Shown here: piece by piece, positions 51,425 to 60,723 of the stretch
Position numbering within the stretch: position 1 is the stretch's first letter
Layout of the letters: each line of letters starts with the position of its first letter
Notes under the pieces: generated by a model
The model's input: only the letters and a program-made list of their open reading frames with translations
What the model was told of the DNA's origin: nothing
Database searches by the model: none
Program-made: the position numbers and the translations under genes
Source: Alphaproteobacteria bacterium
GTDB taxonomy: Bacteria; Pseudomonadota; Alphaproteobacteria; UBA8366; Aestuariispiraceae
Assembly (NCBI GenBank): GCA_006844765.1
Contig: SPJV01000212.1
Span: forward strand, 1-60,730
Direction: 5' to 3'
DNA length: 60,730 nucleotides

Positions 51425-51961
51425 ATGTCCGACGACACATCCAATTCTGATCCCAACCCTGAGTCTGATTCCACGCCTGAGTCCCAGGCGGATGCGGGGC
51501 AACGCCAGGTGCCCTATCGAATTGAATCGCAATATGTGAAGGATTTCTCTTTCGAGAGTCCGCGTGCGCCGGATGTGTTCTTCAACGCCAAACACGCCGA
51601 AGCGAAGATCGATGTGGCCGTCGATGTTGAAACAAAGACCATTGGGCCGCGCATCGTCGAAGTAACCCTGATGGTGGAAGCCAAGGCCTCCACGGATGAA
51701 GGCGTGGTTTATGTGATCGAGCTGGCCTATGCCGGCGCGGTCGCCATTGGTCCCGTCCCGAAAGAAGCCATACCGCCGCTGCTGCTGATTGAAGTGCCGC
51801 GGATGTTGTTTCCCTTCGCCCGCAACATGGTTGCGGAGCTGAGCCGCAACGGTGGCTTCAATACCTTGTTCCTCGCGCCCTTCGATTTCCTCGGCCTCTT
51901 CGAAGCGAAGATGGCCAATCAGCAAGAAGAAGGAGAACCGGCGGTCTCAGACGTCGAGTAG
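51425..51961 (+). CDS. secB: protein-export chaperone SecB
   Basis: SecB, 178 residues, the cytosolic tetrameric chaperone delivering unfolded precursors to SecA. The core FSFESPRAPDVFF, GVVYVIELAYAGAVAI and the FPFARNMVAELSRNGGF region are diagnostic. A strong terminator follows. Confidence 0.96.
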   Translation: MSDDTSNSDPNPESDSTPESQADAGQRQVPYRIESQYVKDFSFESPRAPDVFFNAKHAEAKIDVAVDVETKTIGPRIVEVTLMVEAKASTDEGVVYVIELAYAGAVAIGPVPKEAIPPLLLIEVPRMLFPFARNMVAELSRNGGFNTLFLAPFDFLGLFEAKMANQQEEGEPAVSDVE

Positions 51962-52000
51962 AGAGATAAGAACTTCTACCAAGATATTGGTATCAAATAA

Positions 52001-52030
52001 AAAGGGCGCCTTTCGATAAGGCGCCCTTTT
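52001..52030. terminator. bidirectional Rho-independent terminator
   Basis: AAAGGGCGCC and GGCGCCCTTT form a perfect 10-bp stem with a 9-nt loop and A/T runs on both sides. It ends both secB (plus) and the CoA-ester lyase gene (minus). Confidence 0.92.
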
Positions 52031-52054
52031 CTATGATGCTCGTGGTGCTTGGGA

Positions 52055-53032
52055 TCAGGCGCCGGAGATAACGGCTGCCTTCGCCACCATGTTCTCGGCC
52101 TGACGGATCGAGGCAAGATCGATCAGACGACCATCCAAAGAGACGGCGCCTTTTCCTTCGCGCTGGGCTTCGGCCATGGCTTCAAGAATCCGCTTTGCCT
52201 TTGTGACTTCGGCTTCTGAGGGCGAGTAGATTTCATTCGCCAGTGCCACTTGGGATGGATGGATTGCCCATTTCCCTTCGCAGCCAATAACCGCCGCCCG
52301 GTTTGCCTGGGCACGATAGCCATCCGGGTCCTGGAAATCGCCAAAGGGTCCATCCACGGGGCGCAGACCGTTGGCGCGGGCAGCCACAACCATCCGGCTG
52401 ATCGCATAATGCCACATATCGCCCCAGTGATAGTCACGCGGTGCATCGCCATCCTTGTCGGTCAGCACGCCGTAATCCGGGTGCGGGCCGCCAATGACCG
52501 TGGTCCGTGCTTTTGTAGAAGCGGCGTAATCGGCAACCCCGAAATGCAGCGATTCATTCCGCTTGGACGCGGATGCGATCTCGTTGACATTAGCCATGCC
52601 AAGCGCGGTTTCGATGATGTGTTCGAAACCGATCCGCTTGGTGCGGCCCATCGCGTCTTCGACCTGGGTGACCAGCATATCGACCGCATAGACATCAGAA
52701 GCGGTGCCGACCTTGGGGATCATGATCATATCCAGCCGATCGCCGCCTTGCTCCAGGATATCAACGACATCGCGATACATGTAATGGGTGTCCAGACCAT
52801 TGATCCGAACCGACATGGTCTTGGTGCCCCAGTCGATATCGTTCAGGGCTTCGATGATGTTTTTGCGGGCCTGTTCTTTCTCATCCGGCGCAACAGCGTC
52901 TTCGCAATCGAGGAAGATCACATCGACATCGGATTGTGCCGCTTTTTCGAAAAGCTCCGTGCGGCTGCCGGGAACGGCCAATTCGCTGCGGTTAAGGCGC
53001 GGGGTCGCCTGTTCGACAATATGAAAGCTCAT
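52055..53032 (-). CDS. CoA-ester lyase (malyl-CoA lyase type)
   Basis: A 325-residue HpcH/HpaI-family enzyme. FLDCEDAVAPDEKEQARKNI, MSVRINGLDTHYMYRDVVDI and PVDGPFGDFQDPDGYRAQA resemble L-malyl-CoA/beta-methylmalyl-CoA lyase of the ethylmalonyl-CoA pathway (mcl1 type). It would split malyl-CoA to acetyl-CoA and glyoxylate. No other pathway genes are adjacent, so the exact substrate is not certain. Confidence 0.88.
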   Translation of the reverse strand: MSFHIVEQATPRLNRSELAVPGSRTELFEKAAQSDVDVIFLDCEDAVAPDEKEQARKNIIEALNDIDWGTKTMSVRINGLDTHYMYRDVVDILEQGGDRLDMIMIPKVGTASDVYAVDMLVTQVEDAMGRTKRIGFEHIIETALGMANVNEIASASKRNESLHFGVADYAASTKARTTVIGGPHPDYGVLTDKDGDAPRDYHWGDMWHYAISRMVVAARANGLRPVDGPFGDFQDPDGYRAQANRAAVIGCEGKWAIHPSQVALANEIYSPSEAEVTKAKRILEAMAEAQREGKGAVSLDGRLIDLASIRQAENMVAKAAVISGA

Positions 53033-53119
53033 GAGATGGTCTCTCCATTAGGTGATAGGGAATGTTTGCTCAATACTACCCGCCGCCTTCCGGGATGTCG
53101 GTAGGGTCGCGAGAGCTAT

Positions 53120-54037
53120 TTACTGGGAATGGCCCCGACGCGCCAGAGGATGTTTCTCTGAAACCAGGTTTTTCAGGCGTTCATCGAGGATATGGGTGTA
53201 AATTTGGGTGGTTGAGATATCCGCATGGCCTAACAGAACCTGCACCGCGCGCAGATCCGCCCCATTCGCCAAAAGATGGCTGGCAAAGGCGTGGCGCAGG
53301 ACATGCGGGCTTACCCCTTGCGGATCCAAACCCGCAGAAAGCGCAAGCTCCTTCAGGATTTGACCGAAACGCTGACGGGTCAGATGTCCTTCTTTGCCGC
53401 GCGAGACGAAGAGGTAAGGCGATTGTTCCGCGACCTCCGGGGTGGGTGCGAAGCTGGCCCGCAGCGCGCGATAGGCGGCAAGGGCATCGATTGCGGGGGG
53501 TGAGAGCGGCACCAGCCGTTCCTTGTTCCCCTTGCCGTTGACGATCAGGAAATCCGTGTCCCGCGCCGCTTCGGCGGCCGGCAGTGTCACCAGTTCCGAT
53601 ACCCGAAGCCCGGAGGCATAGAGGACTTCCAGAAGACAGAGGGTCCGCACTCCTTCCGGTCCAGGAACCGCGCGCGCGGCGTCGAGCAACCGGTCGACAT
53701 CCTCAACACTCAAGACCTTCGGCAGGGGTCTGCCCTGTTTAGGGGCATCGACGGTCAGGCTGGGGTCGTCGCCCCGCAGGCCTTCATCATAGAGAAAGCG
53801 GTGAAACTGTCGGATTGCTGATAACCGCCGCGCGGCCGTTGCGGGCTTTGTCTGTCGGGCGGCGAGGTCACTTAGATAGGCGCGGATATCGTCCGCGACG
53901 GCTTTGTCTGCGCTGCTGTTCCGATTATCGAGAAACTGCGAATAGTCTCTAAGGTCGCGGGCATAGGCGGCGCGGGTATTTTCCGACGCGCCCCGTTCGG
54001 CAACCATCATCTCCAGAAAGGGTTCGATCCAGCGCAC
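53120..54037 (-). CDS. xerD: tyrosine recombinase XerD
   Basis: A 305-residue XerC/D recombinase that resolves chromosome dimers at dif. Catalytic Arg lies in YASGLRVSELVTL, Lys in NGKGNKERLVPL, HxxR in SPHVLRHAFASHLL, the second His in LLGHADISTTQIY and the Tyr nucleophile in the last of these. The N-terminal SAM-like domain is intact. It starts with GTG. Assignment as XerD rather than XerC rests on family position near aroKB and is likely. Confidence 0.88.
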   Translation of the reverse strand: MRWIEPFLEMMVAERGASENTRAAYARDLRDYSQFLDNRNSSADKAVADDIRAYLSDLAARQTKPATAARRLSAIRQFHRFLYDEGLRGDDPSLTVDAPKQGRPLPKVLSVEDVDRLLDAARAVPGPEGVRTLCLLEVLYASGLRVSELVTLPAAEAARDTDFLIVNGKGNKERLVPLSPPAIDALAAYRALRASFAPTPEVAEQSPYLFVSRGKEGHLTRQRFGQILKELALSAGLDPQGVSPHVLRHAFASHLLANGADLRAVQVLLGHADISTTQIYTHILDERLKNLVSEKHPLARRGHSQ

Positions 54038-54051
54038 CCGGTTCTATCCGA

Positions 54052-55821
54052 TCAGGGAAGGGCTTCCAGCGCCAGCGCTTCGGCGTCGGAAGAGAGGCCC
54101 ATGTCTTGTAGGACAGAGACGATTTCGGCAAGCGAGGCGCCATCCACCACTTCCGGGGCATGTGGCCCCAGCGCGATGGCGGCGAGTGCAATGGCGTCGC
54201 CGGCCCGGCTATCCTGCGCTGCCTGCCGCATACCGCGCAGCAACAGCGCATCCAGCACAGCACCCCGTGTAGGTGCTTCCCCCCGATCGGAGGAGAAGGA
54301 GTGGAGGATTGAGAGACCGTCGACCGGCAGCCCAAGGGCGCTCATCAGAAACAGCGCACGCTCGGCGCCGGGCCCGCCATCTTGCTGTTCAGCAACTGCC
54401 GTTGACCGCCAGGTCTGGCCAGCAGCGCTTAACCCACGCGAGAGAGTATCGATATCCTGCTTTCCAGTAATCGTGGCATAGGGCCAAAGCAGTGCGTTTT
54501 CTGCGGCGGCGGTGGGGTCTCCCAATGTCCGAGTTCCAAGAATTCCATGCCAGACCCGCGCCTTATCCGCCCTGCCCGTGGCATAGAGAAAACGCGCCGC
54601 TGTTCCGGCAAAGCGCCAAAGACTGTTGTCAGGCTGCATGTTGTCGATTGGTTCGGCAAAGGCCGGGGCCAGGGCGATCATCAACCCATCTTGCGCGGCG
54701 GATTCAAGGGCTGCCCGGATCAATTCACCCTTCGCAGCAGGGACGGATTGGATCGTCGCCGCTTGATACAGGAGTGCACGCGCTTCCGTGCCATCAAGTT
54801 CAAAAGCTGCCTTTACCGGATCGGAAAGTGAGGCTGCTGTCACCTCGGCGCCGGCATAGGCTTCGGCCAATGTTGCGGCGGGGGTTAGCCCGCGCACCAC
54901 CTGCTGTTCCAACTCTGCCAGCGATGGGCGCGGCATTTGCGGCGCCGATTCTCCCAATTGACGGAGCATCGCGCGTTCCAAGGGATCAGCTTCCGCAATA
55001 TTGCTCAGATTTGCCGCAACCCCGGCGCCCAGGGCATCGGCCAATGCCAGAAACAGCGGGCTGGCCTGGCCCAGGTCGCGCAACAGCTGGGTTGAAAGCT
55101 CGGCACCGGAACTATCGCCAGTGCGGATTTGGCAGAAGACTTGAACACGCTGCCAGAACCCGTCGCTATCGGCTTCAGGTGGAATGGTCGGGGCAAGGGT
55201 ACAGGCGCGATCTTCCTGTCCCACAGACAGGGCTGCCTCCGCGGTGGCGCGGGCGATTGTGACATCGCGGGCGGCACTGCCAAGACTGTCGGCAAGCGCC
55301 AAGGCCTCCCCCGCAGCGCCCAGTCGGACCAACGTGTTGATGCGGGCGGTGAGGAACCGATTGGTGGCTTCTGCCCCGGGATTGGTGTTGCCGGGGCCTC
55401 TCGGCAGCGGTGCCGCCGTTGCCAGCATGCGGATGGTAAGCGCGCGCAGTGCCGGGCTGGCAATTCCTTCCGGCAGTTTGGAGATAAGCAGCGCCGGCAT
55501 ATCCGGATGACTGCGCTGCCAGATATCAACCGGCAGCCCACCACTTTGCGCATCGATTAGACCGATAGCGCTGGCCCCGACCTTGTCCAGGGCTTGAACT
55601 TGAATGCCACTGCCGGCAGGGGGCAGGGTTTCCTCTGCCTCAACCGGTGCCGGGGGCGCGGCGCTGAACAGTGGCACAGGCGTTGTCGGGCCTGTGGTCT
55701 GGGCAGCGACCGGGGCTGTACTCATCGCCAAGGAAAGCGCCGTGATCGCGCCAAGGGCGATGCCATGCAAAACATTCATCGTAGAGCGCTGCGTGACGTT
55801 GGGGTGCAGGGTGAGGGGCAT
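54052..55821 (-). CDS. envelope protein of unknown role, next to xerD
   Basis: A ~589-residue secreted protein, Ala/Leu/Pro-rich and rich in helical repeats (ALALADSLGSAARDVTIARA, ALRALTIRMLATAAPL) that look like TPR-type solenoid. Similar Rhodospirillales proteins are often labelled antifreeze glycopeptide polyprotein, a name with little meaning here. A signal peptide ends near APVAAQ. The ATG at 55821 gives it a charged n-region; an ATG at 55779 is an alternative. It directly follows the 46-residue gene. Confidence 0.8.
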   Translation of the reverse strand: MPLTLHPNVTQRSTMNVLHGIALGAITALSLAMSTAPVAAQTTGPTTPVPLFSAAPPAPVEAEETLPPAGSGIQVQALDKVGASAIGLIDAQSGGLPVDIWQRSHPDMPALLISKLPEGIASPALRALTIRMLATAAPLPRGPGNTNPGAEATNRFLTARINTLVRLGAAGEALALADSLGSAARDVTIARATAEAALSVGQEDRACTLAPTIPPEADSDGFWQRVQVFCQIRTGDSSGAELSTQLLRDLGQASPLFLALADALGAGVAANLSNIAEADPLERAMLRQLGESAPQMPRPSLAELEQQVVRGLTPAATLAEAYAGAEVTAASLSDPVKAAFELDGTEARALLYQAATIQSVPAAKGELIRAALESAAQDGLMIALAPAFAEPIDNMQPDNSLWRFAGTAARFLYATGRADKARVWHGILGTRTLGDPTAAAENALLWPYATITGKQDIDTLSRGLSAAGQTWRSTAVAEQQDGGPGAERALFLMSALGLPVDGLSILHSFSSDRGEAPTRGAVLDALLLRGMRQAAQDSRAGDAIALAAIALGPHAPEVVDGASLAEIVSVLQDMGLSSDAEALALEALP

Positions 55822-55825
55822 GCGA

Positions 55826-55966
55826 TCAACGGGGGAAACGATCATCGTCCAGAACCGTGTTCCGCTCCACCACCGGTGCTGGGATGTCAAATGTCGCCAG
55901 ATACACGCCGCCGCCCAGGGTCGCCAAAAGGAGTAACGCCAGTAATCCGCCTGCCAGTTTTGCCAT
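55826..55966 (-). CDS. 46-residue single-span membrane protein
   Basis: A short gene of 46 codons starting MAKLAGGLLALLLLATLGGG with one hydrophobic helix (residues ~5-24) and a polar tail ending in DDDRFPR. AAGGA lies ~11 bases before the ATG. Its stop is 4 bp before the start of the larger envelope protein, so the two are probably co-translated. A small inner-membrane partner or anchor is likely. The short length makes it easy to miss. Confidence 0.7.
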   Translation of the reverse strand: MAKLAGGLLALLLLATLGGGVYLATFDIPAPVVERNTVLDDDRFPR

Positions 55967-56288
55967 TGTTGCTGTAAATCCTTCGTCGTCCGACTTATAT
56001 AGATCCCGTTAAATGGATATGGACCCAGTTACATGGAATTTTCTTATGCAGAAACTATTGATACGGAATTTTCCTGCATAGAGCCGGTAATTTTCGATGT
56101 TGTCCCGTTTACGTCGCTTGACCTTAAGGTCATCGTGCCGCAGGTCTTTACCCTGCCTTGCGACTATGGCAATTCTGCGGCGAAGCGGAAAGACGAAACC
56201 CAATGTGTCCCCTCCTTAAAATCCATCGCGATGGCCCCACCGCCCTTCTTCGGAGCGTTTGCGGTTCCGTCTGCGCAGGGGGGCTATT
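55967..56288. other. divergent promoter region with GGAATTTTC repeats
   Basis: The 322 bp between the divergent 46-residue gene and aroK have no convincing gene. GGAATTTTC occurs at 56035 and 56065, 30 bp (about three turns) apart, each followed by a TGCAT-like stretch. Short open frames here lack ribosome-binding sites. Confidence 0.5.
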
Positions 56289-56936
56289 ATGACAGAGTTC
56301 GGCTCGGATGAGCTTGCGTCGGATATTTCTGCGGCAAATATGGCGGCAAACGGGGCAGCAGACAGGGCAGCGGACGTGATGAAAAAACCCGTGGCCCTGA
56401 TCGGGATGATGGGGGCTGGAAAGTCGGCCATCGGTAAGCTGGCGGCTGCGGTGCTGGGGTTGGAATTTGTCGATGCGGATAAAGAAATCGAAGCCGCTGC
56501 CGACGCAACGATACCGGAGATTTTCGAACGTCACGGGGAAGAGCATTTCCGCGATGGGGAACGTCGTGTGATCGCACGCCTGATCGATAGCGGTCCGATA
56601 GTGCTGGCGACCGGCGGTGGCGCCTATATGGATGAAGAGACCCGCGCGATGCTGCGTGAGCGGGCAATCACCATTTGGCTGCGCGCGGATTTTGATGTGT
56701 TGTGGCGCCGGGTGTCCAGGCGCTCCCACAGGCCGCTGTTGAAGACCGAGGACCCGAAGGCGACGCTGGCCGGGCTGATAGAGGCGCGTTACCCGACATA
56801 TTCGATGGCGGATATCATTGTCGACAGCGATGATGCGCCGAAGGGGGAAACCGCGCGGCGTTTGATTGAAGCGTTGGAACGCTATCTCGGCACCGAGTTG
56901 CCACGGGCTGCCGACCTTGATGGGGATGATGAGTGA
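56289..56936 (+). CDS. aroK: shikimate kinase
   Basis: A 215-residue shikimate kinase. P-loop GMMGAGKSAIG, the shikimate-binding FVDADKEIE, RDGERRVIARL and GGGAYMDEETR are visible. The N-terminal ~35 residues are an extension before MKKPVALIG. GGGGGG precedes the ATG. It overlaps aroB by one base (TGATG). Confidence 0.95.
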   Translation: MTEFGSDELASDISAANMAANGAADRAADVMKKPVALIGMMGAGKSAIGKLAAAVLGLEFVDADKEIEAAADATIPEIFERHGEEHFRDGERRVIARLIDSGPIVLATGGGAYMDEETRAMLRERAITIWLRADFDVLWRRVSRRSHRPLLKTEDPKATLAGLIEARYPTYSMADIIVDSDDAPKGETARRLIEALERYLGTELPRAADLDGDDE

Positions 56937-58099
56937 TGGCCGGTGATGCAGGGTCGGGTGATGTAGGGGCGGATGATACGGGGTCGGATAATCCCGGCCG
57001 GGTACGTGTCGCGCTTGATGCACGCGCCTATGACATTCTGGCGGCACCGGATCTGTTGGATCGCGCGGGGGCGTTGATGGCGCCCATTCTGCGGCGGCCC
57101 CAGACTGTCATTGTGACCGATCAGACTGTGGCGGATCTGTATCTATCCCGGCTGGAAGCGTCGCTGGATCAGGCGGGGATAGCGCACAGCGCCATAATCC
57201 TGCCGCCTGGAGAATCGACGAAGAGCTTTGGTCACTTAAATGACGTGATGGATCGGCTCTTTGACATTCCGATAGAGCGGGCGACGAGCCTGATTGCGCT
57301 TGGGGGTGGGGTGATCGGCGATCTGACCGGTTTTGCCGCAGCGGTTGCCTTGCGCGGGATCGATTTTGTGCAAATCCCAACAACTTTGCTGGCCCAGGTC
57401 GACAGCTCTGTCGGTGGTAAGACCGCCATTAATGTCGCCGCCGGAAAGAATCTGGTCGGTGCTTTCCATCAGCCGCGTCTGGTTCTGGCCGATTTGTCGG
57501 TTCTGGATACGTTGCCTGAACGGGAGCTCAAATCCGGTTATGCGGAAGTCGTCAAATATGGGCTGATCGGCGACCGCGACTTCTTCGAATGGCTGGAAGG
57601 CAAGGGTGGTTCCCTGCTGGCAGGTGATATGTCTGCGCGCCGTCATGCCGTCACCGAAAGCTGTGAGGCGAAAGCCCGAATCGTTGCTGAGGATGAGCGG
57701 GAAGGTGGTCGCCGGGCGCTCTTGAACCTTGGCCACACATTCGGCCACGCGCTCGAATCCGCCACCGGCTATGGGGCGACGTTGCTGCATGGTGAAGCCG
57801 TGGCGATTGGGATGGCGATGGCTTTCCGGCTTTCCACCCGGATGGGGCTGTGCCCGGGGCAGGATACGGAGCGGACAGAGGCGCATTTGCGCAGCCTCGG
57901 CTTGGCGACGCGGTTGTCCGATGTGCCGGATGTCAACTGGGATGCCGAAGATCTGATCGCACGCATGGCGACCGATAAGAAAGTAGCGGACGGCAAGCTG
58001 ACCTTCATCCTGACGCGCAGCATTGGGGATGCTTTCATTACCCGTGATGTACCACGGGAGACCCTTGCTGCAGCGATGGCGGAAGAGATTACACGATGA
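56936..58099 (+). CDS. aroB: 3-dehydroquinate synthase
   Basis: A 387-residue enzyme of the shikimate pathway. NAD-binding GGGVIGDLTGFAA, QVDSSVGGKTAINV and the metal-ligand region LNLGHTFGHALE with LLHGEAVAIGM are diagnostic. The N-terminus is Gly/Asp-rich. It overlaps aroK and is followed by a CNNM gene overlapping by 4 bp. Confidence 0.96.
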   Translation: MAGDAGSGDVGADDTGSDNPGRVRVALDARAYDILAAPDLLDRAGALMAPILRRPQTVIVTDQTVADLYLSRLEASLDQAGIAHSAIILPPGESTKSFGHLNDVMDRLFDIPIERATSLIALGGGVIGDLTGFAAAVALRGIDFVQIPTTLLAQVDSSVGGKTAINVAAGKNLVGAFHQPRLVLADLSVLDTLPERELKSGYAEVVKYGLIGDRDFFEWLEGKGGSLLAGDMSARRHAVTESCEAKARIVAEDEREGGRRALLNLGHTFGHALESATGYGATLLHGEAVAIGMAMAFRLSTRMGLCPGQDTERTEAHLRSLGLATRLSDVPDVNWDAEDLIARMATDKKVADGKLTFILTRSIGDAFITRDVPRETLAAAMAEEITR

Positions 58100-59397
58100 C
58101 CGAAACGCTTTGGATCATTGGTGGCGCGATTGTCGTCCTGCTGATCCTGTCCGGCTTTTTCTCTGGGTCGGAGACGGCACTTACCGCGACATCCCGGGCG
58201 CGCATGCATCTATTGGCGAAATCCGGGGACAAGCGGGCGGAGTTGGTGCTTCTGCTGCTGGAAAGCCGTGACAGGCTGATCGGCGCGATCCTGCTCGGCA
58301 ACAATCTGGTTAATATCCTGTCTTCGGCATTGGCGACATCCATGTTCATCACCCTGTTCGGTGACGCTGGGGTTGTCTATGCCACCTTGGTGATGACGCT
58401 TCTGGTGCTGATCTTTGCAGAAGTCCTGCCCAAGACCTATGCGATCAGCCATTCGGATGATGCGGCTTTGAAAGTCGCCGGGCCGATCCGGCTGGTGGTT
58501 CTGCTCTTCGCGCCGATTACCCACACGGTCCAGATGATCGTGCGGGCAACCTTGAAACTTTTCGGGGTCGAGATTGCATCGAATCTGGATGTCGAACAGC
58601 AGGAAGAAGAGCTTCGCGGCGCCATTGATCTGCATGATGGAGAGGATGTCGAGACGAAGGAGGAGCGGGCGATGCTGCGCTCCATCCTGGATCTGGATGA
58701 GGTGCCGGTCGAAGACATCATGACCCACCGCAGCAAGGTGGTCATGCTGGATTTGAACGAGCCGATTTCCGATACGGTCGAAGCGGTCCTGGCCAGCACC
58801 TATACAAGACTGCCGGTTTATCGAGATAATATCGATAACATTGTGGGTGTGTTGCATGCCAAGGCCTTGCTGCGGGCAATCCGGGCGCAGAAAGATTCGA
58901 TTGATGATCTGGACCTGGAAGCCATTGCCGGTGACCCCTGGTTCATTCCGGACACCACGACCTTGCTGGAACAACTGCGGGCCTTCCGGGAGCGCCGCGC
59001 GCATTTCGCTATTGTGGTTGATGAATATGGTGATTTCCTGGGCATTGTGACACTGGAAGACATTCTGGAAGAGATTGTCGGGAATATCGATGACGAAACC
59101 GATGTTGCAGTTCCCGGTGTCCGGGCTCAGAGCGATGGGAGTTTCCTGGTTGATGGATCGGTCACCTTGCGTGCCCTGGCGCGGGAATTGGAGTGGGAGT
59201 TGTCGGATGAGAATGCTGCCACCGTTGCCGGTTATGTCTTGCATGAAGCCCGGTTGATCCCCGATCCGGGTCAGGTCTTTATCTTCGATGGCTATCGGTT
59301 CGAGGTTCTGCGCCGCCAGCGCAACCAGATCACGGCATTGAAGGTCACACCGCCCGGTACGGATGATGCTGAGACGGCGGATCAGCCTGTGTCATAA
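58096..59397 (+). CDS. CNNM/CorC-HlyC family transporter
   Basis: A 433-residue membrane protein with an N-terminal DUF21 domain (SGFFSGSETALTATSRARMH), a CBS pair (VEDIMTHRSKVVMLDLNEPI, YRDNIDNIVGVLHAKALL) and the C-terminal CorC_HlyC domain (VDGSVTLRALARELEWEL). Members export or regulate Mg2+. The order aroK-aroB-CNNM is common in alphaproteobacteria. Confidence 0.93.
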   Translation: MTETLWIIGGAIVVLLILSGFFSGSETALTATSRARMHLLAKSGDKRAELVLLLLESRDRLIGAILLGNNLVNILSSALATSMFITLFGDAGVVYATLVMTLLVLIFAEVLPKTYAISHSDDAALKVAGPIRLVVLLFAPITHTVQMIVRATLKLFGVEIASNLDVEQQEEELRGAIDLHDGEDVETKEERAMLRSILDLDEVPVEDIMTHRSKVVMLDLNEPISDTVEAVLASTYTRLPVYRDNIDNIVGVLHAKALLRAIRAQKDSIDDLDLEAIAGDPWFIPDTTTLLEQLRAFRERRAHFAIVVDEYGDFLGIVTLEDILEEIVGNIDDETDVAVPGVRAQSDGSFLVDGSVTLRALARELEWELSDENAATVAGYVLHEARLIPDPGQVFIFDGYRFEVLRRQRNQITALKVTPPGTDDAETADQPVS

Positions 59398-59441
59398 ACG
59401 CCATTCTTGGAAGCCCTGCGGGAAATCAGGAGAATTAAGCG

Positions 59442-60029
59442 ATGCCCTTGCCCCCACCCAGTTCGGCACGACGCCATTACCATACCCGGACGATAGAAGG
59501 CTTCGGCTATTTCCGTGAAGACGGGATGTGGGATCTGGAAGCCCATCTGACCGATATCAAGCCCTATGACTTTGACAGTACTGATCGCGGGCATGTTCCG
59601 GCGGGAGAGCCCGTGCATGACATGTGGCTTCGGGTGACCATAGATGACAGCTTCGAAATCCGGGAAGCGGAAGCGGTTACGGACAAGGGTCCCTATTCGA
59701 TCTGCGGAAGTATCGCCCCTGCCTATGAACAACTTGTCGGCCTTACCATTGGGCCGGGCTTTAAGAAAAAGGCGTTGGCCAAGCTCGGTGGAAACCGTGG
59801 CTGCACGCATATGACGGAGCTTTTGGGAACCATCGGGACCGTTGCTTATCAGACAGCCTATGCCTCCCGTCGGCGCGCCCGGCTGGATCATGGCTTATCG
59901 GTTGATGAAGGTGCCCCCACTGGCAAACCCCGCCATTTGGATTCCTGCCACGCCATGGCAACAGATGGGCCTGTCGTGCGCGACTATTGGCCGGAGTTCT
60001 ATGTCGGTCCGGACCGTCAGGAGCGGTAA
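59442..60029 (+). CDS. DUF2889 domain protein
   Basis: A 195-residue protein with RRHYHTRTIEGFGYFREDGM, DMWLRVTIDDSFEIREAEA and GGNRGCTHMTELL, as in DUF2889. The conserved Cys-Thr-His might bind a metal or act catalytically. The function of the family is not known to me. It is separated from the CNNM gene by 44 bp. Confidence 0.88.
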   Translation: MPLPPPSSARRHYHTRTIEGFGYFREDGMWDLEAHLTDIKPYDFDSTDRGHVPAGEPVHDMWLRVTIDDSFEIREAEAVTDKGPYSICGSIAPAYEQLVGLTIGPGFKKKALAKLGGNRGCTHMTELLGTIGTVAYQTAYASRRRARLDHGLSVDEGAPTGKPRHLDSCHAMATDGPVVRDYWPEFYVGPDRQER

Positions 60030-60063
60030 TCGCGTGGTCCGGCCATGGGAACGGTCTACGCCC

Positions 60064-60723
60064 TTATAGATCGGTCCTGTCGTCCGTCAGCTCGATATAG
60101 GCTTTGGAAAGTGCAGATACCCCGGCGGCCAGTCCGAAATACGTGACGGCCTGTCCGCCAAGCGCAAGGATAATCTTGCCCGTCGCGGCATCGCCCAGAC
60201 CGATGGACTGAAGCACCGTGCCTAGAACCGATCCGACGATTATGCTGAGGATGAAGGTCGGGATATAGGGGAACATCAGGATCATGGCCATCCGCCAGCC
60301 ACTGCCGGCCGTCAGGCGCCAGGCACCCCGCAAGCCGATCCGCAGACCAACGGCACAGGCCGGAAAAATGGCTGACAGCCGGCCCATGACGTAAAAGATA
60401 ACCGCCATTATTGATCCAAACATCAACCCGGCGCCGATCGTGCCTGGGGTTGCGGTCGCGACAAATTGCATGACCAAGTATACTGGGAATGTCGCTATGC
60501 CTGCGATGACACTGACCGCGATGAAAGCGAACAGAAAATAGCTTTTATTCGAATCCCAGGAGAGGGCCTTTGCGACGGTCGTTTCTTCTTCTTTGATCAG
60601 GAAGAAGCGATGCCAGGCAACCGCAAACATCACATAAAGGACAGTCGAAGCGATCAATTCCCAGATGGCACCGCCGCTGAAGGCCTGATCCAGCATCAGT
60701 TCGGTGACTTCCTGCTGGGTCAT
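60064..60723 (-). CDS. membrane protein of unknown function (possibly 5' partial)
   Basis: A protein of at least 219 residues with about five hydrophobic segments (LIASTVLYVMFAVAWHRFF, FIAVSVIAGIATFPVYLVM and others) and a charged C-terminus. The frame is open to the window edge, so the start may lie outside; the ATG at 60723 has no visible ribosome-binding site in the few bases left. No family recognised. Confidence 0.65.
   Translation of the reverse strand: MTQQEVTELMLDQAFSGGAIWELIASTVLYVMFAVAWHRFFLIKEEETTVAKALSWDSNKSYFLFAFIAVSVIAGIATFPVYLVMQFVATATPGTIGAGLMFGSIMAVIFYVMGRLSAIFPACAVGLRIGLRGAWRLTAGSGWRMAMILMFPYIPTFILSIIVGSVLGTVLQSIGLGDAATGKIILALGGQAVTYFGLAAGVSALSKAYIELTDDRTDL

Noticed and set aside
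56033..56311. 92-codon open frame between the envelope gene and aroK
   Set aside because: Runs into aroK in another frame, lacks a start signal; the region is better read as divergent promoter.
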